Positions 13,201 through 25,216 of a DNA stretch of 64,000 nucleotides are shown one piece after another; the first letter of the stretch is position 1; the number at the start of each line of letters is the position of its first letter. The notes under the pieces are model-generated. The model was not told the origin of the DNA and made no database searches. It was given only the letters and a program-made list of their open reading frames with translations. Location: NCBI RefSeq assembly GCF_030052815.1, contig NC_079504.1, positions 89,500,187 through 89,564,186 on the forward strand, in the 5' to 3' direction. The DNA is from Hevea brasiliensis (lineage: Eukaryota; Streptophyta; Magnoliopsida; Malpighiales; Euphorbiaceae). A program made the translations under genes and the position numbers.

Positions 13201-13796
13201 TATTGTATCATGCTTATGTCACCACATGATGTCATTACCTTTTCAACTTTTCTTTTTCTTTTTCTTTTTTTTTTTCATTTATTTTTCTATTAGTTCTTTA
13301 ATTTAATTTTTAATCTCGAAATTTTCTTTTCTCTAATTTTATTTGACAGTTAGGTCAAAAGTCAGCTCTCGGGGTCAATTGACCAAATTGCCCCTCACCG
13401 GTTCAACCCGATTTGTAAATAATTCAATATTTCTTTCGGCTTCCTGACCTAATTATTTGACTGGTTTAACAACCTTTTTCTGTAATTTTCTCTTTTCCAC
13501 TGTGTTTGTAATAGTCTTAAGGACTGCAACATCACATTTTACGGTTCAAAATTTGACTTTAAATCGACTTCGCAGTCCTTCCCGAGAAGGTCACCCATCG
13601 CTGTGACTCTCGGCTCGTTTAACTTCTTATGTTCTGTTTTTCTTATTTATACTTAACTAATTGACAATTACTAATTATTTGTGTTTATGGCTTATCTAGT
13701 TGTCTTAAGTGTGGTTCTAATCCCCTTAATTGTCCGAACCGACTCCGATTACCGGAACAGTGAAATATACTAGGCTATGCAAATAGAGATGTTACA
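10280..13796 (-). mobile_element. LTR-5, solo chromovirus LTR inside the viral movement gene
   Basis: Starts tgtcacacc at 10280 and ends gatgttaca at 13796, 3517 bp. Flanks are agtag at 10275-10279 and 13797-13801, a perfect duplication, and viral reading frame lies on both sides. The hairpin block is at 10978-11028 (CTGAGT 11002-11007, ACTCAG 11014-11019). A TTGTGCACAA palindrome is near 11546. The insertion is younger than the viral integration. There is no coding content. Confidence 0.95.
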
Positions 13797-14471
13797 AGTA
13801 GAGTCTAGCTTGTGTAGTGGACCAATCTCTTTTGATTTCTATCTAAATTTTATTATTTCATTGAATGACAGTAATATTACAAAAGCCTTATCTTACAAAT
13901 CAAAACCCACAATTATAAAATGCTTGACGAATTTATTCCCCTCGCACTGATTTACAAAATTCATTACAAAGCTATGGTTTTTGCTTTTCCTACAAAACAT
14001 AAGTTTCAAAGTAAAAGAGGAGAAACTTTGCTTTTACAAACTGATCTTACAAAATCCAACACCGTAATCCCTCGATCTATCCAATGGAAGGACATAACCC
14101 TACCAGAAGAATGGGTCTTAGAAGGTGCAGTAGAACCAGAATCTTCAAAAATAGTTGAGCCAAACATTCAACTAAGGCAAATAACCCAGTATGACATTGG
14201 AAGAATTAGCCTTAGCTTTAACAGAAGCTTTAGGTTTTTAGATGATTCTTCAACATCCAGTACTGTAGACATAGGAAAAGTGTCTTGTATACCTTCTATC
14301 ATTAGTTTGCCTGTTACAAAACCAATTGGAATACAAAATATTCAGCCTAGGTATTCTACCTCAGACTTACCTTACTCTTCTAGGTTTTTTACTTCAGAAA
14401 TACCTAGATCCACTTTACAAAATGTAGATTACTCTACAAATGTTCCACATCCAGTTTATACAAATTTATAA
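13797..14471 (+). pseudogene. Endogenous viral movement protein, second part
   Basis: Resumes after LTR-5 with a continuation of the 30K-type core (a 'SGPISFDFYPN'-like stretch near 13820). A frameshift near 13918 follows, then an open frame to TAA at 14469-14471. This latter part ends the conserved domain with the IQWKDITLP motif at about 14079-14105 followed by EEW. The remaining 110 residues are Ser/Thr/Pro-rich and look like a flexible linker. The next coat-like segment is in the same frame after the stop, which fits a former single polyprotein. Domain identity is from recognised motifs; the copy is broken by at least one frameshift. Confidence 0.75.
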
Positions 14472-15403
14472 AATGAGTCTGTTCAGGTTGAAACCCAAAT
14501 GGAGTCAGAACCTACTTCACCTACCTTTTCAGCCATTATAGAAAATGTAAACCATGAACTTAATGTGCTTAAAAAAGAATTTGAAGTAGATAAACAATAT
14601 TTGCATGATGATATTTATTCTCCTAAAAATCATAAAAAGCAAATGTGGTTTTTTAAAAATTTCAATAATCAAAGGAAAGAAATTCAAAAGGAATATTATG
14701 ACTTTATATACCAACATAAAGTTCATATTCTTTTCTTTGACTGGTTTGAAATGTATGCTAAAAAACATAACATTTCATATCCGTTTTCCAAAATACCAAA
14801 AACTTTTAAAAAATCAGATCCAGTTTCAAAACCTTTTTAGATTTCAAGACCTAAACAACAGGAGTTAGAAGACAATCAATCAGAGTTTATTGTGGCTCTA
14901 AAAACTCTTCTAAAGAAAACAAAGGAAAAACTGTCTGTTAACCCTGTAACTGCTAGAAACAAAATTTCTGAATGGGAAATTTCATATGGTAGAAAAATAC
15001 AGTCTGAACATCCTCCTCTTAGGAAAGTGAAAATTCCCCAGTTATACCAAATAGTAGAAGCAGCCCCTTACAAAATTCCAAATGAAAATGATTATGTGAC
15101 TATAAAAAACATTATTCTACAAAATAACTTTACAAATGCTCATTTACACACCATAGGTAAGCAATTACAAAAAATGGAATAAACCCAACAGGTTACAGTT
15201 TCCCAGGTTGAAACTAAGCTAGATACAAAACTAAAAAACCCAATCTTCAAACCATTCTAAGTCTCCAAAAATAGTCAGAAAGATTTAAAAAATGACAACA
15301 ATTCTGAATTTATCCAAGCTTTGAGAGACATGAAAACTAGGCTAGAAGCTTTGACTTCTACTCCAGTAGCACCTGAAAACACCTCAAACTTTCCAAAGGA
15401 GTG
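14472..15403 (+). pseudogene. Endogenous viral coat region, N-terminal part
   Basis: Same frame as the movement segment, with stops at 14838-14840, 15180-15182 and near 15258 and a frameshift near 15400. The sequence is Lys-rich and hydrophilic. It has an aromatic segment (WFFKNF... near 14645 and FFDWFEMYAKKH near 14735) and a segment with WEISYGRK near 14972. Two stretches resemble each other: one around 14825-14925 and one around 15245-15350 share KPF, a stop, then [IV]S...NxSEFI-AL, suggesting an internal duplication. Position between movement protein and coat core fits the variable N-terminal part of a caulimovirid capsid precursor. No catalytic motif is visible. Confidence 0.55.
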
Positions 15404-16209
15404 TCGATATAATTGAGGGACATTCAGATTCATATATCCAAAGCCAAGAAAACCAGCTTATGCAAGCTGAAGAAATTCAGTCTTCGAAACCTTTACAAAT
15501 CAATAGACTTTATTGGCCACGGGTAGCAACACCCTTCCCAATAACAGCTGTAGACTTAGACATAGAAAATAGATCTAAAATTCTGACACAATCTAAATTC
15601 AATGCCTCTACTGTCTATGAATGGAACATAGACAGTATGTCTGAATATAATAACTTGAATTTGCTCCAGCAAATGAAAATGGCAGCAAATGCTTACAAAA
15701 CCCAAATTGGGACCCCAGACAGAGCTATTGGTAAACTCCTCATTGCAGGATTCTCAGGATAGCTCAAAGGATGGTGGGATTATCATCTCACGAACCTACA
15801 AAAATATGAGATTCTAGAATCCATACAAACTCAAGAAGATGGCGTGCCAATTCTTGATGAGTTAGGTCAATCAATCCCAGATGCAGTAGCCACCTTGATT
15901 GTAACAATTTCCTTACATTTCGTAGGTGATCCATCTCATCTTAAGCATAAGAATGTCGAACTTCTTTCAAACCTTAGATGCAAAAAATTGAGTGATTTTC
16001 AGCATTACAAAAACACTTTCCTTACTAGGGCAATGCATAGAGAAGACTCTAATCAACCTTTTTGGAAAGAAAAATTCCTTGTAGGACTTCTAACCCTTTT
16101 AGGAGAAAAGGTTAGGAATAAAATCAAGGAAGTATTTGCAAATCAAATCCCGTATAATCAATTAAACTATGGTGAACTAGTCAGTCTCACTCAAAAAGAA
16201 GGTCTAAAG
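15404..16209 (+). pseudogene. Endogenous viral coat protein core, interrupted
   Basis: One frame, open apart from a TAG at 15760-15762. It contains the conserved capsid-type motif with GKLLIAGFSG before that stop and LKGWWD after it. Further on it has a leucine-rich helical region with LSNLRCKKLSDFQHYKNTF (15944-16000) and KEKFLVGLLTLLGEK (16069-16113). These are hallmarks of caulimovirid coat proteins, which are related to retroelement Gag. The frame is cut at 16209 by LTR-6 (duplication taaag 16205-16209 / 23701-23705) and continues at 23701 with Lys/Trp-rich sequence and a zinc knuckle. It would assemble virions in a functional virus; this copy is inactivated. Confidence 0.75.
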
Positions 16210-19200
16210 TGTAACGCCCTCACTTTAGGTAGTCCGTACATTTTACTATTCCAACGACTAATGTCTGTTCGGATAGCTAGGATGTAACACCCCTATTTGC
16301 ATAGCCTAGTATATTTCACTGTTCCGGTGACCGGTGTCGGTCTGGACAATTAAGGAGATTAGAACCACACTTAAGACAACTAGACAAGCCATAACAAAAA
16401 TAATCAGTAATGTCCAATTAGTTAAATATAAACAAGAAAAATAGAACATAAGAAGTTAAACGAGCCGAGAGTCACAGCGATGGGTGACCTTCTCGGGAAT
16501 GACTGCGAAGTCATTTTAAACTCAAATTTCGAACCGTAAAATGTGACGCCGTGGTCCTTAGGACCCTTATGAACACAGTGGAAAAGAGAAAATCACGAAA
16601 AAGAACTGTTAAGCCAGTCAAATAATTAGGTCAGGGAACCAGAAGAAATATTGGATTATTTGCAAACCGGGATGAACAGGCGAGGGGCAATTTAGTCAAT
16701 TGACCCCGAGAGCTGACTCCTGACCTAACTGTCAAATAAAATCGGAGAAAAGAAAATTTTGGAATCGAAAATTAAATTAAAGAACTAATAGAAAAATAAA
16801 AAAAATAAAAAAAAAATAAAAAAAGAAGAGAATGGAAAAGTTAAAAGGTGATGACATCATGCATGACCTCATGCATGATGCCATAAAGAATATAATTAAT
16901 TTATTTATTTATTTGGATTTTTTGTCTTCCTAAAGAGATAAAAGACAAAAGAAAAGAAAAGAAAAGAAAAATTAAAAGCCTCATCTTCCTCAAAGTGGAC
17001 ATCTCCATCCTTCTCCCTCCCTCACCATTGCAAATCTCATTTTAAGCTTGCTTCAAGCTTTGAAACCCTTACCAAATACCAACTTCTTCTATAATCACTC
17101 CATAAAACCTTATTCCTTTTCCCTTGAGAAAGAAATTTAACAAGAAAGAAAGAAGAAAAGAGGAGGAAAATTGAAGATTGGATATCAAAGTTGAGGTAAA
17201 CACATTAATTTGAAAGTTTGAGATTATTTGTTGTGCTTTTAGCTTGAATTACTTGTAAATAAACTTAGAATAAAAAAAAAAATATGTGTGAGGGACTAAA
17301 CTGAAATTCGTCCAGTAGGGAGGGGAGAGTGATTTGTATGAGTTTGATTGAGTTAAACATGTTAAGATGCATGAATGAGTTGAAAGATTGTGTTTATATG
17401 CTTTGAATTAGTTAATTGCAATGGATTAGAGTGGTTAGGGTTTGAGACCTAGGGTTTTAAGGAAAAAATTTGGAGAAATTTGTAAATGGTGTCTTTGACC
17501 TAATATGAAGTGAAAAATAGTCATTTGTGACCAAATGAGGTGTGTTAGAAGTGTTGGAATTAAAAGCCAATTCGAATTGGATAAGGTCATGTGCTGGCAG
17601 CATGACCAAAATCTCCTTTGAGGGACCAAAAATGAAATTTTACAAGTCCAATGGATATGTAACCAATTGGGGATGAAAATAGGCACTAAATGACACAATT
17701 TTCATTTAGGAAGCATGCCCAAAAAGTGACTAAAACCTAGTGAACAAATTGATTAAAGTTGAGAAATCACAGTCTGCCTCTGCACAACCTAACTAAATGA
17801 ACAGTGTTTGTTCATTTAGTCATAACTCGAGCTAGGCAGGTCAAAATGACCTGAAATTTTACCAATGGTTAGATGAGATATAGATATAAAACTTTCATGA
17901 AGAACATAAATCCAACTTATGCCATTAACCAAATCAAATTACTGAGCAAATTTGGATTACTGAATCTCCAGACTGCAGATTTGCCATGTGAATAGTAAAG
18001 TTTCAATGGCTATAACTCTATCTAGAAAACTCAGATTTAGGTGATTCTTAAACCGATGGAAACCTAAGGCATAGTATAACATTTCATATGAAGAAAGTTA
18101 GACCAAATTATGGACCTAACTTGATCAAATTGCTGAACAAATTTGGAATTAATAATCTGCCAGAACAAAATTTTACAGCATGAACAGTAAACGTAATTTG
18201 CTTATAACTTGAGCTACAAAACTCCAATTGGAGTGATTCAAAAAGGAAAATAAACTTAAAACAATAGGGAACATTTTCTATGAAGAAAGTTTTGCCAAAT
18301 TCCAACAGTAAAATGACCAATGAAATAGTACAATTAGGGACACCAAAACTGAAAATTTGGCCATTTTGCCTAAAAGACCTAAGTTTTGAGAAAATGACCA
18401 AAACTAACAAGTTTAGTGACCAAAATGTGGTATGTGGGTGAAGTTGGAGTTTCCATACCTATTAAGCCTTAGAAAGTCAACAATTTGACTTGAATAGTGT
18501 AGTGAATAGTAACCCGAAACACAAAATTTCGAGAACGTCGAGTTTAGCACGTTAGAGCTAGGTAAAAATAAGGCTAAATTTATTTTTGGATTTATGTTAA
18601 ATTATGGTACTGAAACATTGTAAAATTGTGTGTTTTAGTTGAAAAGAATACCGGGAAGGAACCCGAGGAACCGAGTCAAGGCCAAGAGGCGACTCGCTTG
18701 AGGTTTGTGCACAACGTATACTTTTTATAATCATCTTTTGCATACTGTTTTGAATAATGTGAAATATTGGATTATAGCATTCTTATGATGTTTGATCTAA
18801 ATTGTTGAAATGTTATTATGTATATTTGAAATGACAATATTTAGCAAATTGTTAAGATAAGTTTTGAAACCACAGTATTATGACCATATATTTGAACACC
18901 TCACTAGCACGACTAGTGGGGGTAATTAGTTTCGAATTTTGATTCCTTCTCTGGAGAAGTGTTGAGGTGTGCCAGTAGAAGAGGATGTGAATGGATATCC
19001 ATATATTTGAGCTAGCTAACCTTGTGATGTGATTTCTCTTTAGCCTCTGGCTATTGAGATTCTATTTGTTTCGAATGGCATGATCTAACTGTGGGTTTTA
19101 TGAAATGTGTTTTAATACTTTGAAATGAACTTGGTTTGCATTAAAATCTCATAGTTCATGTTTCGTGTTTAATGCTCATGTTTAGTCAAATTTTTTTGAA

Positions 19201-19241
19201 TAAATGTGATTTAAGTTTTGCATAAAGATTATTTTAGTATG

Positions 19242-19293
19242 TTGTGCACCACTGAGTCCTAGTACTCAGCGATAGCTTTTATTGCTGTCGCAG
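19242..19293 (+). other. Tandem hairpin block of LTR-7
   Basis: First stem CTGAGT (19252-19257) with ACTCAG (19264-19269). Second stem GCGATAGC with GCTGTCGC, 8 bp in the sense strand counting one T-G wobble, loop ttttatt. The same two-hairpin layout recurs at a similar distance from the 3' end in the other LTRs. Confidence 0.65.
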
Positions 19294-19410
19294 ATACAGA
19301 GACTAGAGGAGCAGCAGACTGAGCTGCTGAGGTGTGAGGAGCTATCAGCTTAAAATCATCGGGTATAATTTATACCCTAATTGTAAATATTTCTTTTGAT
19401 GTATGTATTG

Positions 19411-19481
19411 TATATAAAAGTATGGACATGTAAATAGGTCTTGAGCAGCTTGTACAAAGTTTGTATGAAGTTTGTAATAAA
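19411..19481 (+). promoter_or_regulatory. Candidate LTR promoter TATA box and polyadenylation signal
   Basis: TATATAAAAG at 19411-19420 and AATAAA at 19476-19481 in LTR-7, about 575 and 515 bp before the LTR 3' end. The spacing would place transcription start near 19445 and a short R region. Assigned from consensus only. Confidence 0.4.
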
Positions 19482-22400
19482 AAAATTTAGTTTGAATTTC
19501 CTTTGATGTAAATTTTGTAATGATATATATATATATAAATTGTTTTGTCTCTAATGAAAAATGAGTGGAACTGTTTTATTTAATTTGAATGAAATGTATT
19601 GTTAGTATTTTGAGGATTATTGAATTTTGAACTTGAGAAATTGATTAAAATGATTGTGGAGTTGTTGAAATGGATTGAGTTTGATTGTGAAATTGAAGTA
19701 GTTGTTGAGAAAACATTTTTTTAGAAGTGCTTTTTACAAGTATTTGAAGAACTGTTTTCTCAAAATATAAACGAAACTCCGTCAAAATTTTTATAAAATT
19801 TGCGAAAAACTAAAATGGACCAAAAATATTAACTAGTTACTTATTAGAAAATGCTCACCACTTACTAAAAATAAGAAAATTGTTTTAAAATCCCTTGTAG
19901 GGTACTTAATGAGTTATCGGTAGGTGAAGTTCGATAGTTCATTGGGTATTCTACGGGATCATGTTATGCCTTACAAAGGGGTAAGGTGTGACATATGATG
20001 CTTAGAACTACATTCAAATTAGAGTGAAGAGGCATAAATTGACTGAATAAAGACTAAGAAAAATCAAGGAAAAATAAAACAAGTAAAGTGCAACTCAGTT
20101 AAACGAACCGGGGTCATAGCGATGGGTGACCCTAATGGGAAGTAATGGTAAAGGCTGTTAGCAACCCTAGACTTGGGAAAAACTCTGTGAAATAATTCTT
20201 GGGACTCTAGTAAAGAGTTATTAAGGGTTTGATGACAATAAATTACTAAGAAAACCCAAGAAAAATTAAATCAATCGGTATAGATGATTTTAGCCCGTTA
20301 AGCAAAATGAAGGGCATTTTGGTCATTTTACCTTCAGAGACAATTTTTGATCAACTTGTCAATTTAATTAGGTGAATTATATGACCTAATATATGAATTA
20401 AGATTGATGAGAAATTAATTAAAAATGAACAAAAGAAAGGAGAAAAGAAAATGAAATTTAATTTAATTTATGATATAAGCATGATGTCATAAATGAATAA
20501 ACTAAATTTTCTAACCAATTAGAATTATCCAAGCCTTTTAAAGGGATAATTATCAATATAAATTGAGATAAAAATGAAAATATTTTCAGCTCATCTTTCT
20601 CACCATGGCCGGCCAAAGCTCTTTCCCAACCTCCATGAAAAGTTTTTCATTTCTCTCTCTTCTATTCCCATGATTCTCACCAAGAAACCCTAAATTTCCT
20701 TCATTAAAACTTGAACCCACATCTTGGGAACGTGTTTGGCAGTCAAGAAAACCAAAGAAAGTGAAGGAAATTGAAGGGAGAAAATCTCTCCAAAGAGGTT
20801 AGTGCCTAAACAAGTTTCTTTCTTCTTTAACTAGCTTAGGCATGTTAACTTAAGTGTAAATTTTATGAAATTAAAAGAAAACTTGGAGTATGTAGAAATT
20901 TAATTTTTAGCAACCACGATGTAATGTGGGAATTGATGCTTTTAATTGATATAAATTAGCTTAGTGATGTTGATTGATGAGTTTATATATATTAGAAGTG
21001 ATATTGCATTGAGTTTGTATGGTGTTGAGAATATTGAGTTAGGATTTTGACCTAATTTTGGTAATTTTGCATTATGTCTTGAAATTAAGCATGTTAAGAT
21101 TAATTTTTGATCATTTGAAGTGCTATGCATGTGCAATGAAGTTTGGGAGTTAGGAGGATTTGAAATTGGGAGTGCAATTTCTCTTGTAGGAAATTCAGAC
21201 CAATGAGTCCAATGAGATTTTTTTAGCCATAAATAGAGTTGTGTTGCTCCAATTGGTATGGGTCCAATTGGAGATGAAACTAGGGTCATAATGCCCCATT
21301 TTTTTATGAAGAAACCATAACCAAAAACTATCCCTAACCTAGCCTAAAATTGGCTTGAATTTGGGTAACCCTAATCTGGACCCAGAAAAATGACCAAATG
21401 AATAATGAATGTTCAAATGGCCATAACTCACACTAGGAAGGTCAGAATGACCTGACTCTTGAACCATTGGAAAGGTTAGATATAGGAGCACATTTTTCAT
21501 GGAGAACATGGAACCCAGATCTGCCTCTAACCAAGTCAAACTATTAGCACAAATTAGATCAACAAAACTGTCTAGAACCAATCTGCCCAGAATTTATTGG
21601 ATTTAGGCTCACCCGATGAGTTTTGGAAAAAATACCATAACTTAGTCTAAAAAATTGCAAAAGCAATGAAACCAGTGCCAAAAGTTTTATAAGACATATA
21701 TCTACAATATTGATGTTTTGACTAGAACTCAGAACCCAAGAGAACTAAGTCAAATTATAAGAATAAGTTAGTACACCAAATCCTAGAATTTGCCTCAAAT
21801 GCCACCTGACCCCAGAAAAGAATTTATATCTTAACTTTCACTAGGAAATCCCAAATGGGATGAGCTAAACTGTTCTGGAAACCTAAGAGATAGGGCTTCA
21901 ACTTTGATTTAGAAATTTTTCTCAAAATTTGAGTGTAAGAACCCTAAAGTGAGAGTCAAACCCACTGACCTAAACCTGGAATCTTGCAGACATAGGGTAC
22001 CTGAGTCTAGGCCAGTTAATTTGCTATAAATAATTCTAAAAAACTTGAAAAATTGAAATTTAAAATTATAAGTGATCATGAGACATAAGGTAACAACTTC
22101 TATGAAGAGAATTAGGCCTAAAAGTGGCTGTAACATGTCCAAATAATTAGGGAAAGACTGACTCTAGAATTTGCCTGGTTCTGGAACTAGAATGAGTTAA
22201 TGAAACAGTTTGGTTATTTGATCATAACTTGAGTTCTAAAACTCTAAATGACATTATTAAAAAAGGAAAACAAATACAAGACATAGAGAGACAACTTCCA
22301 TGAAGGAAGTGTAGCCAAACAGTGGCCACATCTCAGCCAATTTGCTAGGAGAAGATAAGACACCAAATCTGGACCTAAAGAAAGGTTCAAGATATTGTTT

Positions 22401-23700
22401 GATACATGACATGTATATTACCTATATGAATTGCTAAATGTATAAGTTACATGAAAATGAAGAGGGAACCTATTTTCCCACTATAAATTGACATGAAACT
22501 ACTATAAAGCACTAATAGTGCATGACATGAAATGATAAGATCATAAGTAATTAATAATATTAATTTGCCCAAAGTATACTTAGACTTATTTTTATAGCAT
22601 GGATCGATTGGTATACCAATTAGGGACTACAGATTATAGTACTGCCCATAGGAATAATCATTGGTAGACAATATATGTCTGATATGATTGTTCTACAGGC
22701 TTTATGCCTACCCGTTGGCCATTGTGCCTGATTTATTTCTGGCTTTATGCCTGCCTGCTAGCCTTATGCCTGACATGACAGATGTATACCTGTTAGACAT
22801 ACAGATGTTTAACTAGTATACTCCAGTGTATCTAGTCTTTGTAGTCTGTCATAAGTTACTTGGGCACAGATATCAGTAATAAACCTTAAATTTAAATAAG
22901 TACATGAAAAGATCACAGCTATAAGTATTAAGACTGAACATGAAATAAATGAACAGAAAAGATCCTGATTAACTTAATTGCTTCCAAAGTTCTATAAACA
23001 TGTAAAAAACTATAAACTCATAAAATCTATATTTCTTTATAAAGTTATACGTGGAATAAATATTTCAATTATTTAGTTATTTTTTTTTCAATTATTGCAA
23101 CACTAAGCAGAAATGCTTAGCACGATGGATTGTTTCCTTGCGTAGGTATAGGAGATCATCACCAGCAGTAGCAGTAGTAGTAGTAGAGCCTAGATAGCAT
23201 TTTGATCAGATCTGTCACAGTATCAATGTCACCTCAGTAGTCTGTTTTGGTAGGGCTCATGTAAATTTAGATTTTGCATTTTGATCATTGTACATAAGTA
23301 AACGCTGTAAATTATTTTGAGACATGTAATTAAATTTTGGATTGTATATAATTGTACATTATTGTATGTAATGTTATGTGAATGAAATGAAAGTTTGTTT
23401 TCTTGAAAATTTTATGAGTAATGGTATGATATGGTACATGAATAATTGATATGAGAAACGATGTGATGAAATGGATATGATTAATTTTAACAGGTAAATA
23501 AGGAAATCCGCCAAGCACTAATAAAACAGGGGAGACTCTGTCTGGGTCTCCACAAAAATAAGATGTGATAAAAAAAAATTCTACATGTAAGATAATATAA
23601 TTAAATTAATATTGTACACGACAAGACAGGATTGAGTGCTCTGGCACTGAATGTAGCATACCTTGCTCGACTACACTACAGACGGGTGAGGGGTATTACA

Positions 23701-24607
23701 TAAAGATTTGTTAGGATTTGAAATGACAAAAAATCTGAAATGGGAAATGAGAAAAAATCATCAGGAGTTAGGATCTTTCTACAAACAATTCGAAATAGGA
23801 ACAAAGAATCCTACTCCAGATTGTGAAGGAAGTTGTAGCAAAAAACCTTATAAAAAATCCCAAAAATACAAAAACTCTTCAAAACCACAAAAAGATTCCT
23901 ATTACAAAAAACCTTCAAAAAAAAAAAACTAGTAAAACTAGTCCTCAATCCAAGACAAAATTCAAAGATTTAACTTACTACAAATGCGATAAGAAAGGCC
24001 ACACTACAAACTTTTGCAAGTTAAATAGAAAACTTCATGAGTTACAATTAGAAGAACAAGTTATCAATAAGATAACTGCTCTTTTAGTTGAAACTGAAGG
24101 TGAGTCTAGTTATTCTTAACCTACAGAAAATGAAGAAGGATTACAAATTGATGAATTGATCACAAGTTCATCATCTAGTTTAAGTTCTGATACAGAAACT
24201 GAACTATTTACAAAACCCAAATTAAAAATCAATGTTCTTTCTAAAGACCAGAAGTTACTCTTAGAATCCTTACATAGGTTGAAGATTCTCAAATATAAAA
24301 GGAATTTTTAGGAAAACTCTTAAAATCTTTTGAAGAACAACTAGTACAAAACCCTTCTATTCTATTCTCTGTTGCAAAAAACACATATGACCTTATGGCC
24401 ATACTGGGGAGAAAGAAGACTTCAAAACAATCCTCAGTTTCAGTCCAAAGCCTCCAGGAAGAAATAAAAGCCATTAAGGTTGAGCTTAATCAACTTAAAG
24501 TAAAATAGGCCTAGGATTCAGAGAAAATTCAAATTTCGCTTTCAAAACAAACTAATGAAGAACTTGAAGAAGAAGAAGAACAAGAAGAAGATAATCTGGA
24601 AATCTAA
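23701..24607 (+). pseudogene. Endogenous viral coat C-terminus, zinc knuckle and linker
   Basis: After the taaag duplication the viral sequence resumes with a Trp/Lys stretch (NLKWEMRKNHQELGSFYKQF near 23730-23790) and a very basic Lys/Ser/Tyr-rich tail. A run of 12 A (23917-23928) marks a frame change. A zinc knuckle then follows (near 23982-24015) reading Y-x2-C-x4-H-x4-C, so the first of the usual CCHC residues is Tyr instead of Cys. Downstream 24120-24607 is an acidic, Ser-rich linker with a possible coiled coil (SLQEEIKAIKVELNQLKVK near 24450) and a Glu run, containing several stops. The knuckle normally binds viral RNA; here it is probably non-functional. Confidence 0.65.
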
Positions 24608-25030
24608 AATGTTGAAAAACCTACAAAAGATTTTCTGTTCATTCTCTATGAAATTTCTTCCAGAAAATATTTAATTAGGATTGCGATAGTCTTTTTAAAA
24701 GATTTCAAAATTGATACAATTACCTTATTTGATACAGGTGCATATTTAAATTGTGTTAAAGAAAGTATTGTTCCAAAGAAATTCCAAGAAAAAATTACTG
24801 AAAGACTTTCAGCTACAATCAATTCCAAAATCAAAATTAATTACAAAACAGAGGCTTCAATAGCCAATTCAAATCTTCTTCTGAAAACTTCATTCGTTTT
24901 AATAAGAGATATAAGTCATAGTATTATTTTAGGGATGCCATTCATCAATTTGATTACTCCCTTCAAAGTCAACTATGATGGTATTTCTTTTAGAACGAAG
25001 AACCAAGATCTTCTTTTCCCTTTTGTTTAA
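24608..25030 (+). pseudogene. Endogenous viral aspartic protease domain
   Basis: A 140-codon frame without internal stop, closed by TAA at 25028-25030, with no obvious own start codon, as expected for part of a polyprotein. It contains the catalytic FDTGA motif (DTG at 24731-24739) and, about 65 residues on, the hydrophobic ILGMPF motif, the pair typical of retropepsin-like caulimovirid proteases. It would process the polyprotein as a dimer. In known caulimovirids with this order, reverse transcriptase follows. Here only about 190 nt separate the stop from the next ORF start (25217), with a second in-frame stop at 25031. The intact frame in an otherwise ruined copy may be chance. Confidence 0.7.
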
Positions 25031-25216
25031 TAACCCAAAACAAAGAATTTGAATATCATCAAGGCTTATTCTATTTTTGAAAATCAAATAACTGTTTTGG
25101 AACAGAAAATAAGGCAGTATTTACAAAAAGAAATTTCTTTACAAAACAAGCTTATTTTCAAAAATCAATTTTTTGATTACTGCTTATTACAAACTAACCC
25201 TTGTGAGTTTTTGCAG

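Larger units (their letters stand above)
16283..19993 (+). mobile_element. LTR-7, solo chromovirus LTR nested in LTR-6
   Basis: Starts TGTAACACC at 16283 and ends GGTGTGACA at 19993, 3711 bp, inserted 73 bp into LTR-6. Flanks tagga (16278-16282) and tatga (19994-19998) differ at one base, as expected of an aged duplication. Key blocks in sense order: GTTCCGGTGACCGG near 16320, a palindrome with a one-base centre; AGCGATGGGTGACC near 16477; TTGTGCACAA at 18705-18714; the hairpin block at 19242-19293; a TATA box and AATAAA at 19411-19481. This is the clearest sense copy of the subfamily that gypsy1 belongs to. Confidence 0.93.
16210..23700 (+). mobile_element. LTR-6, solo LTR inside the viral coat gene, itself interrupted by LTR-7
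   Basis: Starts TGTAACGCCC at 16210 and ends GGGGTATTACA at 23700, flanked by taaag (16205-16209, 23701-23705), a perfect duplication. With LTR-7 and its duplication removed, its length is about 3775 bp, matching LTR-9 (about 3774 bp), its closest relative here. The hairpin block is at 23096-23145 with stem CTAAGCA (23103-23109), a GAAA loop, and TGCTTAG (23114-23120). A short trinucleotide run (cagtagcagtagtagtag) lies at 23164-23186. Sense orientation relative to the virus. No coding content. Confidence 0.93.

Noticed and set aside
14529..14768. Minus-strand frame opposite the viral coat region
   Set aside because: Low-complexity shadow of the Lys-rich coat frame on the plus strand.
23917..23928. 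Programmed frameshift at the 12-A run in the viral coat tail
   Set aside because: The surrounding copy is full of stops and shifts, so slippage decay is the simpler reading.
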